DNA of 64,000 nt from a bacterium (GTDB lineage: Bacteria > Planctomycetota > Planctomycetia > Pirellulales > Pirellulaceae), in contig JAUIGN010000036.1 of the NCBI GenBank assembly GCA_030430075.1, positions 1-64,000 of the forward strand, written 5' to 3'. Position 1 is the first letter of the stretch. Each line of letters starts with the position of its first letter. Below the pieces are notes generated by a model. The model was not told the DNA's origin. It saw only the letters and a list, made by a program, of their open reading frames with translations, and did not search any database. Both the position numbers and the translations under genes were made by a program. Of the stretch, positions 8,871 through 17,455 are shown piece by piece.

Positions 8871-10016
8871 CTAGCCCAGTTCCCACCTGGCCTGACGAAG
8901 TTGTGCGAACTGAGACCCTTGAAGGCGTTCGTACCAGACCGTGACCAGGGCCCCGCTATCGAGCTGCACCGTGGAGGGATAGCCAAGGTCGCCCGAGGTG
9001 CCGTCGCGGGAGAGGAGGATCGGTTCAGACCAGGTTGATCCATGGTCCGCGCTGACGCTTGCCTGAACGCCCAGCGGAGCGCGGCGGTGGCCATAGGTCA
9101 TCAGCAGCCGGTCGTCGCTCAATCGCAGCAAGTGGGACGGCAACCCCCAGACGCCGATCGAGCGGGGCGCGCTCCAGGTCTTGCCGCCGTCCAGCGATTC
9201 GCTCTGCAGCGTCTCGCGGGCGTTCTTCCGATTGTGGTTTCTGATGTGTGCGACGAGTCGTCCGTCGGCGGCTTCCACGGCGTGCAATTCGTGGTACTGG
9301 TCGTGACTGTCGCCGTCACGCGTTGGAATCTCTGCGAGCCATTGCCAGGACTTGCCGTCGTCCGTCGATTGGCAAACCCCCACGCGACGTGGGTCGCGCC
9401 AAAGTTCCTTGCCGGCATACAGCAGGCGCCCATCCGCTAGTTGGATCGGACCGTGCGGACTGCTGACCAGGCAGTCGTAGCGTCCGGACCAACTGACCCC
9501 GCCGTCCGTCGATCGCTTCATGAATACGCCTAAAGCCTGTTCACGCTGGTCGGCTGAAACGCGCCCGTGGGCACCTTGCCAGCGGGCCAATTTGTCGTCC
9601 GGCCAGCCGCTTGCCTTCTCCAGCAGAGGTGCATAGGCCAGTGAAGTGAAGGTTGTCACCAGGAGGGTTCCCTTGGCCGTCTCCAGGACCCCCGCGTCGC
9701 GATCATCGATCGGACCGTCCATCACGACCTCCGGCCAACTCCAAGTAACACCGTCGTCGTGGGACCGCATCAGCTCGACGCGGCCGAAAGGGCAAACATG
9801 CGACTCCCGCCCGCCCGAACAGACCACCAGCAGTTCGCCGGTTGCCCGGCGGGCCAGCGTCGGCCAGCCGTGGTACCGATGGGGAAGGTGGCTGATAATC
9901 CGCCGCTCGCCAATCGTGGCCGCCGGCGGAGCGGCGTGGCTGGAGGAATTCGAAAGCGCGGTGGCCGTGGCGACCGCGGCCGTCAGGAATGAGCGACGGG
10001 AAACATCATGCGGCAT
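8871..10016 (-). CDS. Tat-exported BNR/Asp-box sialidase-like protein
   Basis: A 381-residue protein of the exo-alpha-sialidase/BNR superfamily, a beta-propeller of glycosidases and lectin-like proteins. The N-terminus has a twin-arginine motif (SRRSFLTAA) followed by a hydrophobic Ala/Thr stretch, so export by Tat is likely. At least five Asp-boxes of the form S-x-D-x-G-x-T/S-W are visible (for example SHDDGVTWSW, STDDGKSWQW and SADHGSTWSE). The start is set at 10016 because GAGGAG lies 7 bases upstream. A true sialidase activity is not assured: many planctomycete members act on other sugars or have no known function. Confidence 0.85.
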   Translation of the reverse strand: MPHDVSRRSFLTAAVATATALSNSSSHAAPPAATIGERRIISHLPHRYHGWPTLARRATGELLVVCSGGRESHVCPFGRVELMRSHDDGVTWSWPEVVMDGPIDDRDAGVLETAKGTLLVTTFTSLAYAPLLEKASGWPDDKLARWQGAHGRVSADQREQALGVFMKRSTDGGVSWSGRYDCLVSSPHGPIQLADGRLLYAGKELWRDPRRVGVCQSTDDGKSWQWLAEIPTRDGDSHDQYHELHAVEAADGRLVAHIRNHNRKNARETLQSESLDGGKTWSAPRSIGVWGLPSHLLRLSDDRLLMTYGHRRAPLGVQASVSADHGSTWSEPILLSRDGTSGDLGYPSTVQLDSGALVTVWYERLQGSQFAQLRQARWELG

Positions 10017-10389
10017 GGGTGAACTCCTCAAGGTCGATGGTCGTTTCCGAAACGCGGGGGGCCCGATCGGCCGACGGCCTTCATTCTACGCGAACGTCGA
10101 TTGGCAAACATCACGGCGGGGGCCCCCAAAGTCCCTGCCGGCGAACGGGCCGCTGGGCGAACGGACACTGTTCGACCTGCTTCCGGTAGAATGTCGGGTT
10201 GCGATTCAGATGTCGGGTTGCGATTCAGGCAGGCTGAACCTCGACACGGATTTCGGGTCTTGGTATCGCGGGATCAATGGCTGTCGGGGTGGTTTGCACG
10301 ACCGGCGTGTTGTCCCTTGCCATCTCCATGATGCCCATGTCATTGCCCATTCCAAGTCGTTGTCATGACCAAAGACGAAGGAGATTCTC
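10017..10389. other. Intergenic region between divergent genes
   Basis: This divergent spacer lies between the sialidase-like gene (leftward) and the molybdoenzyme gene (rightward). It holds a 19-bp direct repeat (10191-10228) and a TAGAATG box (10187-10193) that could be a -10 element. No coding sequence is supported. Confidence 0.5.
10191..10228. repeat. 19-bp tandem duplication
   Basis: Two adjacent identical copies of ATGTCGGGTTGCGATTCAG occur at 10191-10209 and 10210-10228, upstream of the molybdoenzyme gene. Confidence 0.8.
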
Positions 10390-12330
10390 GTGACGGCCGC
10401 TCAACCGCAGGAAACCCGCCAGACCGCCTGCAACCGTGACTGTCCGGATGCCTGCGGATTGATCGCCACCATCGAAAACGGGCGAGTGGTTCGTCTCCAG
10501 GGGGATCCGGACCATCCCGTCACTCGTGGATTTCTATGTCATCGGACAAGCCGCTTTCTCGAGCGGCAGTATGACCCGGATCGTCTCACGGTTCCGTTGA
10601 TGCGACGTGACGGAGAATTGCGACCCACGTCCTGGGACAAGGCCTTGCGACGGATCGCGGGGACCATGTTGCGAATCCGTGCGGAATCGGGTGGTGAGGC
10701 GATTCTCCATTACCGGTGCGGTGGGTCGATGGGGATCATGAAGCATGTCAGCGATTACTTTTTCGCAGCATTCGGCCCGGCGACGGTCAAATCCGGAGAC
10801 GTGTGCAGCGGCGCCGGCGAGGCGGCCCAACTGCAGGACTTTGGGCACCTGGACAGTCACGACCTGTTCGACATCCTCAACAGTCGCACCATCGTCCTGT
10901 GGGGAAAGAACCCCTACGTGAGCCAGGTGCACCTGCTGCCGATCTTGAAGCGGGCCAAGAGCCAGGGGACGCGGATCGTGCTCATCGACCCGGTCCGCCA
11001 TCGCACGGCCGACCTCGCCGATCTCTACTTACAGCCCCGTCCGGGTGGCGATATCAGCCTCGCGTTGGGGGTGGCCAAGTGGCTGTTCGAGCACGACGCG
11101 TTTGATTCCAACGCCCCAGACTACTGTGACCATTTCGACGCGTTTCGCCGGCTGGCCGATTCGCGGTCGCTGGAGGCGTGGAGCGAGGCTGCCGGTGTTT
11201 CGCTGGTAGACCTCCAGGGCCTGGCGCGTGCCTATGCCGACGGCCCGAGTTCGATCCTGGTCGGCTGGGGAATGCAACGCCGGAAACAGGGCGCGGCCAC
11301 GGTCCGCGTGATTGACGGACTGGCTGCCATCTCAGGAAACCTGGGAGTCGCCGGCGGGGGCGTCTCCTTCTACTTCAGTCGCCGCGGCGCTTTTGACTTC
11401 TCATTTGCCGAGGACGCTCCCGCGACGCGGACCATTCCCGAACCCCTCCTCGGCCCGGGGATCCTCGCCGCCCAAGACCCGCCGGTGCGGATGGTCTGGG
11501 TGACCGCAGCGAACCCGGTTGCCATGCTGCCCGAATCGAAGACGGTCGCAGAGGCGCTCGCATCGCGGGAATTGACCGTTGTCGTCGATTCCTTTCTCAC
11601 CGACTCGGCCCGCTGTGCCGATATCGTCCTCCCAACCACCACGATGCTTGAAGAGGACGATCTGATGGGCGCTTACGGGCACCACTGGCTGATCGAATCA
11701 CGGCCCGTTGTGGCGCCGCCGCAGGGTGTGCTGACCGACTATGAAATCGTCCAGGCGTTGGCGCGGCGAGTCGATTTGGCCGATCGCTTCTCCGACGGCG
11801 TCGAGACATGGAAGCGGCGACTGCTGGCTCGAGTGGAATCGCGAGGTGCCTCGTTGGACGATCTTCGCCGCGGCAGTGTGCGTAGTCCATTGAGTCAACC
11901 GATACTCTTCGCCGACCGGAACTTCTCGACCCCGACCGGCCGCGTTCAACTAATTGACGACCTGACTCCTGACCCGCCCACGCCGGCTCGCCTGCGCCCC
12001 CTGTTACTGACTTCTCTTTCCAGCGAGTCATCTCAGGGATCGCAATGGGTTGCCGGGGCACTCGACGGACCGCTTCCCGCCACCCTTCATCCGGCCGCGG
12101 CCGCAGACTTTGCCGACGGCGAGATTGCCACCCTGGAATCGGAAATCGGCGAGCTCGACGTGCGTCTGCGTTTTGATGACCGCCAGCGCAAGGATATCGT
12201 GCTGATCCCCAAGGGCGGCTGGCTGCAAACCGGACATTGTGGCAATGCGTTGATTCCGGCCCAACTGACCGACGACGGCGGGTGCGCCGTGTACTACGAC
12301 ACACCTGTGCGGCTTGTCAAGCAACGCTGA
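10390..12330 (+). CDS. Molybdopterin-dependent oxidoreductase (Mo-bis-MGD family)
   Basis: A 646-residue catalytic subunit of the DMSO reductase superfamily. The N-terminal iron-sulfur motif is Cys14-x3-Cys18-x3-Cys22-x27-Cys50, which should hold a [4Fe-4S] cluster. The following blocks (SWDKALRRIA, KSGDVCSGAG, WGKNPYVSQ, LIDPVRHRTADLADLYLQPRPG) match the molybdopterin-binding domains. The C-terminal molybdopterin dinucleotide-binding domain runs from about residue 520. There is no Tat signal, so it is probably cytoplasmic. It resembles stand-alone COG0243 proteins of unknown substrate. Translation starts at GTG (10390) with AAGGAG 7 bases upstream. No electron-transfer subunit gene lies next to it. 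Confidence 0.88.
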   Translation: MTAAQPQETRQTACNRDCPDACGLIATIENGRVVRLQGDPDHPVTRGFLCHRTSRFLERQYDPDRLTVPLMRRDGELRPTSWDKALRRIAGTMLRIRAESGGEAILHYRCGGSMGIMKHVSDYFFAAFGPATVKSGDVCSGAGEAAQLQDFGHLDSHDLFDILNSRTIVLWGKNPYVSQVHLLPILKRAKSQGTRIVLIDPVRHRTADLADLYLQPRPGGDISLALGVAKWLFEHDAFDSNAPDYCDHFDAFRRLADSRSLEAWSEAAGVSLVDLQGLARAYADGPSSILVGWGMQRRKQGAATVRVIDGLAAISGNLGVAGGGVSFYFSRRGAFDFSFAEDAPATRTIPEPLLGPGILAAQDPPVRMVWVTAANPVAMLPESKTVAEALASRELTVVVDSFLTDSARCADIVLPTTTMLEEDDLMGAYGHHWLIESRPVVAPPQGVLTDYEIVQALARRVDLADRFSDGVETWKRRLLARVESRGASLDDLRRGSVRSPLSQPILFADRNFSTPTGRVQLIDDLTPDPPTPARLRPLLLTSLSSESSQGSQWVAGALDGPLPATLHPAAAADFADGEIATLESEIGELDVRLRFDDRQRKDIVLIPKGGWLQTGHCGNALIPAQLTDDGGCAVYYDTPVRLVKQR

Positions 12331-12407
12331 TGCGGCCCATTCCCGGGCGGTTGTGCAGGGTGAGTCCCACGAGTTTCGCAGCGCCTGGTGTGTGTGAATC
12401 CATGCAG

Positions 12408-12698
12408 TTAATATTCTTCCGGCAGCAGCGCGGTGATCGCGCCGCCTTCTCCATCTTCGATGAACCACAGCCGATCTCCCTGGGGGTCTTCAAACACTTG
12501 CAGGTAGTCGAGTCCCTGGTTGAGTTCGGCACGCTGTTGCAATTCACAGAGACAGGCCACGATCGCCTCCTGCCCGAAACGCTCAATCGCGCCCGGTGTG
12601 GCGAGCAACGGTTTGCCTTGGTCCGGACGAAACCAGTTGCATGAATCGACATGATTCAGGGGTGGCTCCTGAGGCCGCCATTCCAGGTCGACATTCAC
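12408..12698 (-). CDS. Small conserved hypothetical protein
   Basis: A probable 96-residue cytoplasmic protein starting at GTG (12698), with AAGGAG ten bases upstream. The sequence has an N-terminal FRPDQGKPLLATPGA stretch and ends in a hydrophobic-acidic ALLPEEY tail. It resembles a family of small bacterial proteins I remember ending in LLPEEY, which have no known function. An in-frame ATG start at 12791 would add 31 residues of low-complexity basic sequence and is less likely. No function is proposed. Confidence 0.6.
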   Translation of the reverse strand: MNVDLEWRPQEPPLNHVDSCNWFRPDQGKPLLATPGAIERFGQEAIVACLCELQQRAELNQGLDYLQVFEDPQGDRLWFIEDGEGGAITALLPEEY

Positions 12699-12746
12699 GA
12701 CATGGGGTCTCCTTGATCGCAGGTGCACCGTGGATTGCCTCGCCGC

Positions 12747-12778
12747 CCCGACCCGTTTCCGCGGGGAAACGGGTCGGG
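12747..12778. repeat. Perfect 32-bp inverted repeat
   Basis: The arms CCCGACCCGTTTCC (12747-12760) and GGAAACGGGTCGGG (12765-12778) are exact complements around a GCGG loop. The element lies between two minus-strand genes. There is no T-run on either side, so it is not a canonical terminator; it may be a REP-like element or a transcript-stabilising hairpin. Confidence 0.75.
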
Positions 12779-12856
12779 CCCAAGGTTCCACGTGAGCGGA
12801 GTGAATGGAAAGGACGCCTCCGTGCGCCCACGATTCATCCCTGGATGCGGAAGGGC

Positions 12857-13306
12857 CTAGCCGTCGGTCGACGTCTCGGTCGCCGCCTCTGGCCGGTTGC
12901 GGGCGGCTCGCCGGCGCTTCGCCTCGTCACGCTTCTTGGTGACTTCCGCCAACTGCTCGGGATCGAGCACACCATCAACTTCACGGTCGCGATCCGCGAG
13001 CAGGGCGGCCAACTGCGCCTGGAGCTTTTCCATCTGCGCTGCATACTCGGCTTGCAGCTTGTAAATCTCTTCGCGCTGCGTGGGTGTCACCACGGCCGCG
13101 AAGTACGCGGGCAGCCGACCGGTTAACTTCTTCTTGACCGCCGGTGCCTTCTCCGCCTTGTCCGCCGGCGGCTGAGCGAATGCCGGGGGGCCAAACAACA
13201 TGGCACAGGCCAGCAGCGCCAGCGAGCCCGTAATCCAACGTCGCTGCGAAACGCCCGTCGCTGGTCCCGAAACCTTCTCACAACGAAGTTCTTTGAAACG
13301 TCCCAT
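12857..13306 (-). CDS. Secreted coiled-coil protein
   Basis: A 149-residue exported protein. A signal peptide ends near AQPPADKAE (hydrophobic core WITGSLALLACAMLFG). The mature part is charged and helical: KLTGRLPAYFAAVV, then Arg/Glu/Gln-rich coiled coil, then LDPEQLAEVTKKRDEAKRRR. Small proteins of this kind are common in planctomycetes and have no assigned role. The start at 13306 is well supported by AGGAGA about 9 bases upstream and by a good promoter 54 bases further upstream. The longer in-frame start at 13381 would lie upstream of the inferred transcription start and is rejected. Confidence 0.75.
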   Translation of the reverse strand: MGRFKELRCEKVSGPATGVSQRRWITGSLALLACAMLFGPPAFAQPPADKAEKAPAVKKKLTGRLPAYFAAVVTPTQREEIYKLQAEYAAQMEKLQAQLAALLADRDREVDGVLDPEQLAEVTKKRDEAKRRRAARNRPEAATETSTDG

Positions 13307-13629
13307 TTGCCCTGTCTCCTGAATAAAAAGACTCACTTTGGGGCGCACGCCCCAATTCCGCTGGGCAATATACCGCGCCATTTATAGATGTCAATAAATA
13401 CAATCAAATACACGTAAAATAATTTAAGGGAGCACGCCAGACGAGTTTTGGCGGCATGCAGGCATTGATCAGGGCGGCATGGCGCAGGTTCACCGCGGTG
13501 CGGCAGGGCAGGCTGTCAGAGTTGAACGCCACGCGCAGCGGAGAGCCGCAGTCGCCCATTGCCGGGCGATCGTCGCTGCTTGAAGAACGCGCGGCTTGTG
13601 CCGGAGTTCAGGCCATGCTGAGGCCAGGT
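13307..13629. other. Intergenic region with promoter
   Basis: It contains an AT-rich island (13381-13430) that stands out from the GC-rich background, and the minus-strand promoter at 13367-13394. The rest (13430-13629) shows no supported gene; it lies past the 3' end of the leftward ATPase gene. Confidence 0.5.
13367..13394 (-). promoter_or_regulatory. Sigma70-type promoter of the coiled-coil protein gene
   Basis: Reading the minus strand, TTGACA (13394-13389) is followed after 16 bases by TATATT (13372-13367). The predicted start of transcription is near 13360, giving a leader of about 54 bases before the ATG at 13306. Confidence 0.7.
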
Positions 13630-15165
13630 TCAGACCGCACCCAGACCGCGCTCGAACGCTTCTTGTTCGCGTTGGTAAACCGCCAACGTCGGTTCGAAGA
13701 TACTCGCAGAGATCTCGTACACCGGCTCGTGATCGAGGTGCGCGTTGCAGTGGGCGATTAAGAGACGGTAGAGGAACTTGAAGAGGTGCCTGGGGGTGCG
13801 CAGCGTACGCATCGCATCCATCAGCCGCAGGTCGGTGATGTCGTCGCAGAACCAGTCGCGTAAGGTCGGCTCAGCGCCGTCGACCGCGCAGGCACGCATC
13901 CGTGCTCCGGCGACATCGTAGAGCGCCTCGCCGGTCCAGTGAAAAGACCGGATCATATTCTGCTTGTCGAGCCGCGAGCGTTCGTAAAAGTCACGCGACT
14001 CGCGATCGACATACGAAACCAGCTCGTGAGGCAGCATCATCTTTAGCCCCAGTCCGGCTTGTTTGAGGAACTTGTTGTCGAGCATCGGCCACAGCAACAA
14101 TTTCATGTGGTCGGTCGAGCCGTTGATGAGGTGCGGTTCGTCGAGCCGGTCGACCAGCACCACGACGCCTTTGTAGCCGAGTGATTCGAGGACGACCTGG
14201 AATTTGGCCAGCAGTTCGTAGCGATCATCGGTGCGGTCCTTGGTGGGCAGCGGCTGCCCGGACAACTCATTTTGTGAAAAGCAGGTCAGCAGGCGCCGCA
14301 ACGGCCCGGTCTCGTGAAACCCGACCCGCATGTGACGGACAACCCCGCGGGCCAGCCGCCAACATCGCCAGAATCGCAGGGCCGCCGGTGCCCAGGCCGC
14401 CAGCACGCCACCCAGCAGCCCGATCATCAGTGTGCCGCGGAGGAAGCGTTGGAAGGTCGTCAATTCGCTGGACCAGACCCCGCTGGCGGTGGCATAGATC
14501 AGGATTGCCGCGGCGATCACTGTTACGACCCAACCGACCGTGGGCGGAATGTAGGACCGCCATACCGAAAACCCTAGCCGCGCGCGCAGATTGTGCCACC
14601 GGTCGCGGAATGTTTCGGTCAGCGATTGATCATAGCAGGCCGCCAGCAGTAGAACGTCACGCACCTGGTGACGCTCCAGTTGATCCACATCGGCCGCGTG
14701 TACCGAGCACGGGGCGCGCTGATTCGCCGGCTTCGTGCCCAGGATTCCGTCGACGAGCCCCGTGACGCCCAGCGAGAGGATGGCGTCCATGTGGTCCCAC
14801 AGCTTCCATTGCGAAAGAACCTTCTCGGTGCGCGTCGAGCGGCGTCCGGTGCGATCGCGGAAGCGATCGAGAAACGGATTGAAGTCGTCGTAATGAACAA
14901 CAAACACTCGCTTGCCCGGATTCTGGACATTGTACCGTTCCAGTTCACTGGCAATCTGCAGGCGAACCGCCGTCTTGCCGGCCCCTTTCTCTCCGAAGAC
15001 CAGCGCCGTCGCCGGTTCGCTCGGATCCCCATACACCTTATCCCAGGCAGGATGGTGAATCACGCCGATGCAGTGGTTCTTGAAGACCGCATCGGTCTGC
15101 GCGTCCTCTTCGGCAAACGGATTTTTGGACAGGCGATGGTGCTCAAGGAACTGCTGAATTTGCAT
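13630..15165 (-). CDS. Membrane-associated P-loop ATPase (KAP-like)
   Basis: A 511-residue protein with a Walker A motif GEKGAGKTA (residues 58-66) and a Walker B-like strand VVVLVDRLDEP (335-345). Between them are two hydrophobic segments (about 207-229 and 243-264) that look like a membrane hairpin. A P-loop domain interrupted by a transmembrane hairpin is the plan of KAP NTPases, so membership of that class or a neighbouring STAND-like class is likely. Partner and cargo are unknown. The start is placed at 15165 (MQIQQF), where family-like sequence begins. The upstream in-frame extension to 15435 is low-complexity Arg/Pro sequence and is rejected. The gene stands alone. Confidence 0.72.
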   Translation of the reverse strand: MQIQQFLEHHRLSKNPFAEEDAQTDAVFKNHCIGVIHHPAWDKVYGDPSEPATALVFGEKGAGKTAVRLQIASELERYNVQNPGKRVFVVHYDDFNPFLDRFRDRTGRRSTRTEKVLSQWKLWDHMDAILSLGVTGLVDGILGTKPANQRAPCSVHAADVDQLERHQVRDVLLLAACYDQSLTETFRDRWHNLRARLGFSVWRSYIPPTVGWVVTVIAAAILIYATASGVWSSELTTFQRFLRGTLMIGLLGGVLAAWAPAALRFWRCWRLARGVVRHMRVGFHETGPLRRLLTCFSQNELSGQPLPTKDRTDDRYELLAKFQVVLESLGYKGVVVLVDRLDEPHLINGSTDHMKLLLWPMLDNKFLKQAGLGLKMMLPHELVSYVDRESRDFYERSRLDKQNMIRSFHWTGEALYDVAGARMRACAVDGAEPTLRDWFCDDITDLRLMDAMRTLRTPRHLFKFLYRLLIAHCNAHLDHEPVYEISASIFEPTLAVYQREQEAFERGLGAV

Positions 15166-15272
15166 GGGTACACTCGATGAGGCGAAGCAAGGTGCGGTGA
15201 GCAGGGGCGGGCGACGGCGGCGGCGGATGAAATGCCGAGGCGTGCTTGAGCCCTTCCCAAGCGCCCCAAAAA

Positions 15273-15281
15273 AGTATAGCA
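15273..15281 (-). promoter_or_regulatory. Possible extended -10 promoter of the KAP-like ATPase gene
   Basis: On the minus strand, TGC-TATACT forms an extended -10 element about 110 bases upstream of the ATPase start. No good -35 is present at 17 bases. It also supports starting the protein at 15165. Confidence 0.3.
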
Positions 15282-15455
15282 ACGATTCTCGGTCGCAGGA
15301 GCCAAGGTTCGTCGCCGGGAGATCTTTCTTCGCCCGCACAACCGGGGCAATTCCCACCAGCCCCGCATTCCGCTCGATCCCACCCCGCCGCTCACGGAGG
15401 CCGTCGCCGTCGCACCGCGGCGATCGGTCCGGCAACCTGGCACCGGTGCCATCGA

Positions 15456-16241
15456 CTACATACCGGTTAGCTTGCGATCGAAGTGCGTGTAACCGCCGTC
15501 CACGTAGATGATCTGGCCCGTCGTATGGCTGGAGCGGGGCGACGCCAGGAAGACGACCATGTCCGCCAATTCTTCGGTCGTCGTAAAGCGGTGCCCCAAC
15601 GGTATCATCCGTTCAATCTGCTGTTTGGCCGCCGCCGGGTCGGGCAACGTCTCCAGCCAGTTTGCATACAGGGGTGTCCAGGTTTCCGCCGGGACCACCG
15701 CGTTGACGCGGACGTCAAACGGTGCCAGATCAACGGCCCACTCGCGCGTCAGCCCGTTGATGCCCCCCTTGGCGGCCGCATAGGCGGACGTGCCCCCCTG
15801 CCCAGTAACGCTCACCTTGGAACTGATGTTGATGATCGCGCCGCGGGTCGCCTTGATGGCATCCACCGCGTGGTGGACGATGGCGAAGTAGTGGATCAGA
15901 TTGCGTTGCAGCGAAGCGACGAACTCGGCCGGGCTGGCATCAAGCCCCACACCGTCGTTCACGCCTGCGTTGTTGACCACCACGTCCAACCGGCCAAACC
16001 GGGCGAGTGCCTGTTCGACGGCCGCCTGGCAATTCTCGACTGCGCACAGGTCGGCTTGGATAAACGCACACTCCTTACCCACCGCCGCATACTCGGCCTC
16101 CATCGCCAGTCCTTCGGCTGTGCTGCGGTTCACATTGGCCACTTTGGCTCCCTCGGCAAGGAACGAGCGCACGATCCCCTCGCCGATCCCCTTGGAGCCG
16201 CCGGTCACCAGAACCACTTTATCGGTCAACCCTAAATCCAT
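15456..16241 (-). CDS. SDR-family NAD(P)-dependent oxidoreductase
   Basis: A 261-residue classical short-chain dehydrogenase. The cofactor motif is TGGSKGIG (residues 13-20), NNAG is at 90-93, catalytic Ser140 or Ser141, and Tyr154-x3-Lys158 (YAAAK). The C-terminal block FLASPRSSHTTGQIIYVDGGYTHFD is typical. Arg/Ser rather than Asp after beta2 (NVNRST) is compatible with NADP preference, but this is weak. Length and motifs resemble sugar or alcohol dehydrogenases of the L-fucose/L-rhamnose type; the substrate is undetermined. Confidence 0.9.
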   Translation of the reverse strand: MDLGLTDKVVLVTGGSKGIGEGIVRSFLAEGAKVANVNRSTAEGLAMEAEYAAVGKECAFIQADLCAVENCQAAVEQALARFGRLDVVVNNAGVNDGVGLDASPAEFVASLQRNLIHYFAIVHHAVDAIKATRGAIINISSKVSVTGQGGTSAYAAAKGGINGLTREWAVDLAPFDVRVNAVVPAETWTPLYANWLETLPDPAAAKQQIERMIPLGHRFTTTEELADMVVFLASPRSSHTTGQIIYVDGGYTHFDRKLTGM

Positions 16242-16339
16242 CCGTCACCTCGCCCTTGAATACCTAGGCCGCACCGCCGGCCAAACCGTCGCTGGTGAGT
16301 CCCCGGCCGACGTCGCACGGGCCGGCCGCCAAGAACGGC

Positions 16340-16376
16340 CAGCGGGCCGTGGCCGGTTAACCGGCACGGCCCGCTG
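16340..16376. repeat. 37-bp near-perfect palindrome
   Basis: CAGCGGGCCGTG and CACGGCCCGCTG flank the self-complementary core CCGGTTAACCGG, with one unpaired G. The element lies between the HMA lipoprotein gene and the SDR gene, both leftward, 32 bases past the stop of the former. It could act as a strong hairpin at the end of the lipoprotein transcript, but there is no T-run. Confidence 0.7.
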
Positions 16377-16408
16377 CAATGATCGGCCCAGAATCAGCAA
16401 ATCCACTC

Positions 16409-16789
16409 CTACTCGGAAAGGCTCGAGTCCTTAAAGCGGGTTGCCGCCAACGTCTCCAGCGCGACCTGGGAATCGAATTTCGTGGCATCCACGCTGACAA
16501 CGGCGATCTTTTTCACCGGATCGGCCTGCACATCCACGACGCCCGGCACCGGGGCTAGTACGTCTTTCACTTCCATCGCGCATCCAGCGCACGTCATACC
16601 GGGAATGTCGAGCGAAACGAGGGTTGTCTCCGCTTCGCCGGCGTCCCCCGAGGAATCGCTATCGGGAGTCGCCACGGAAACATTCGAGGAAGAAGTATTT
16701 CCCGCGGGCGGGCTGTTGGTGTCGCTGGGAGGCGGTGTGCACGCCGCCGCCAGCACGACCAACGAGATTGGCAACCAAGTCGCTTTCAT
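16409..16789 (-). CDS. HMA-domain lipoprotein
   Basis: A 126-residue predicted lipoprotein. The signal ends in a lipobox-like LAAAC (Cys17), followed by a Ser/Pro/Asn-rich linker. A C-terminal heavy-metal-associated domain carries the metal site G-M-T-C-A-G-C. Such domains bind Cu(I) or similar ions; on a membrane-anchored extracytoplasmic protein this suggests metal binding or handover in the periplasm. No copper ATPase or chaperone gene is adjacent. The start at 16789 is chosen because the lipoprotein signal begins there. MPYFRT at 16828 is an alternative. Confidence 0.78.
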   Translation of the reverse strand: MKATWLPISLVVLAAACTPPPSDTNSPPAGNTSSSNVSVATPDSDSSGDAGEAETTLVSLDIPGMTCAGCAMEVKDVLAPVPGVVDVQADPVKKIAVVSVDATKFDSQVALETLAATRFKDSSLSE

Positions 16790-17455
16790 CGTCTTGTCCT
16801 GTATGTCTGAAGTTCGGAAGTAAGGCATCTGCAGCAATAGTATTGACGGATCTGACGCCGTTTGACGTGCTGCGGCAACCAGCAAGCTGCCGTCATCCCC
16901 AGGCTCGAGTTGATTCAAGGCCACGATCACGCTGGGCCCTCGGTCACGCCAAATCGGCGAACCTGCTGGGCCTCGGCCGGCATCAGAAATCTCCTCTCCA
17001 TTATCGACTCTCCCGTCGGCAATTTCTATCCCTGTTTGAGCCCCCTGCCGCAGGTCTCCGGCAACAACCGCTCGGCGCGGGTCTCCGACCTGCTTGCTCG
17101 GCGCGGGTCTCCGACCCCGCCGAAACGGCCGACCGAAGGTCTCCAATCCCTCCTGCTTCGGGGCCTCGAAGGACCGCGGCAATCACAATTTCGGCGCCTG
17201 TCCCGGATTATTTTCCCGGATGGTTCCCTGATGATTCCCGGTTGATTCCCCCGTTGATTCCTTGTCTATTCCTCAACGACCAGCCATTCAGTGGAAGTCA
17301 CTGTCTAACAATCGTTTACGGCGAACTTACCCAAGGCGCCGCTCAAATCAGCCGGCACGCGCTCGCGCCCGGTTCGCTCGGCGATCGAAGCAACCGGGGC
17401 GAATGCCCAACGGCCAATGAATCGTCCGGCCACGTGTCGCACGGCCCGGTCCGCC
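16790..17455. other. Long intergenic region with GTCTCCG-type repeats
   Basis: 666 bases without a supported gene. Two 20-bp copies of CTCGGCGCGGGTCTCCGACC lie at 17071-17090 and 17097-17116, with further (C/A)(A)GGTCTCC blocks at about 17051 and 17136. A run of GATTCCC-like units (17230-17265) follows. Open frames here have low-complexity composition and no start context. Confidence 0.5.
17071..17116. repeat. 20-bp direct repeats (GTCTCCG type)
   Basis: Two identical copies of CTCGGCGCGGGTCTCCGACC are spaced 26 bases apart start to start. Degenerate GGTCTCCG blocks sit on both sides, which suggests remnants of a longer array. Confidence 0.75.

Noticed and set aside
17071..17140. A possible CRISPR array
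   Set aside because: Only two 20-bp repeats at 26-bp spacing, with a spacer of 6 bases, and no cas genes.
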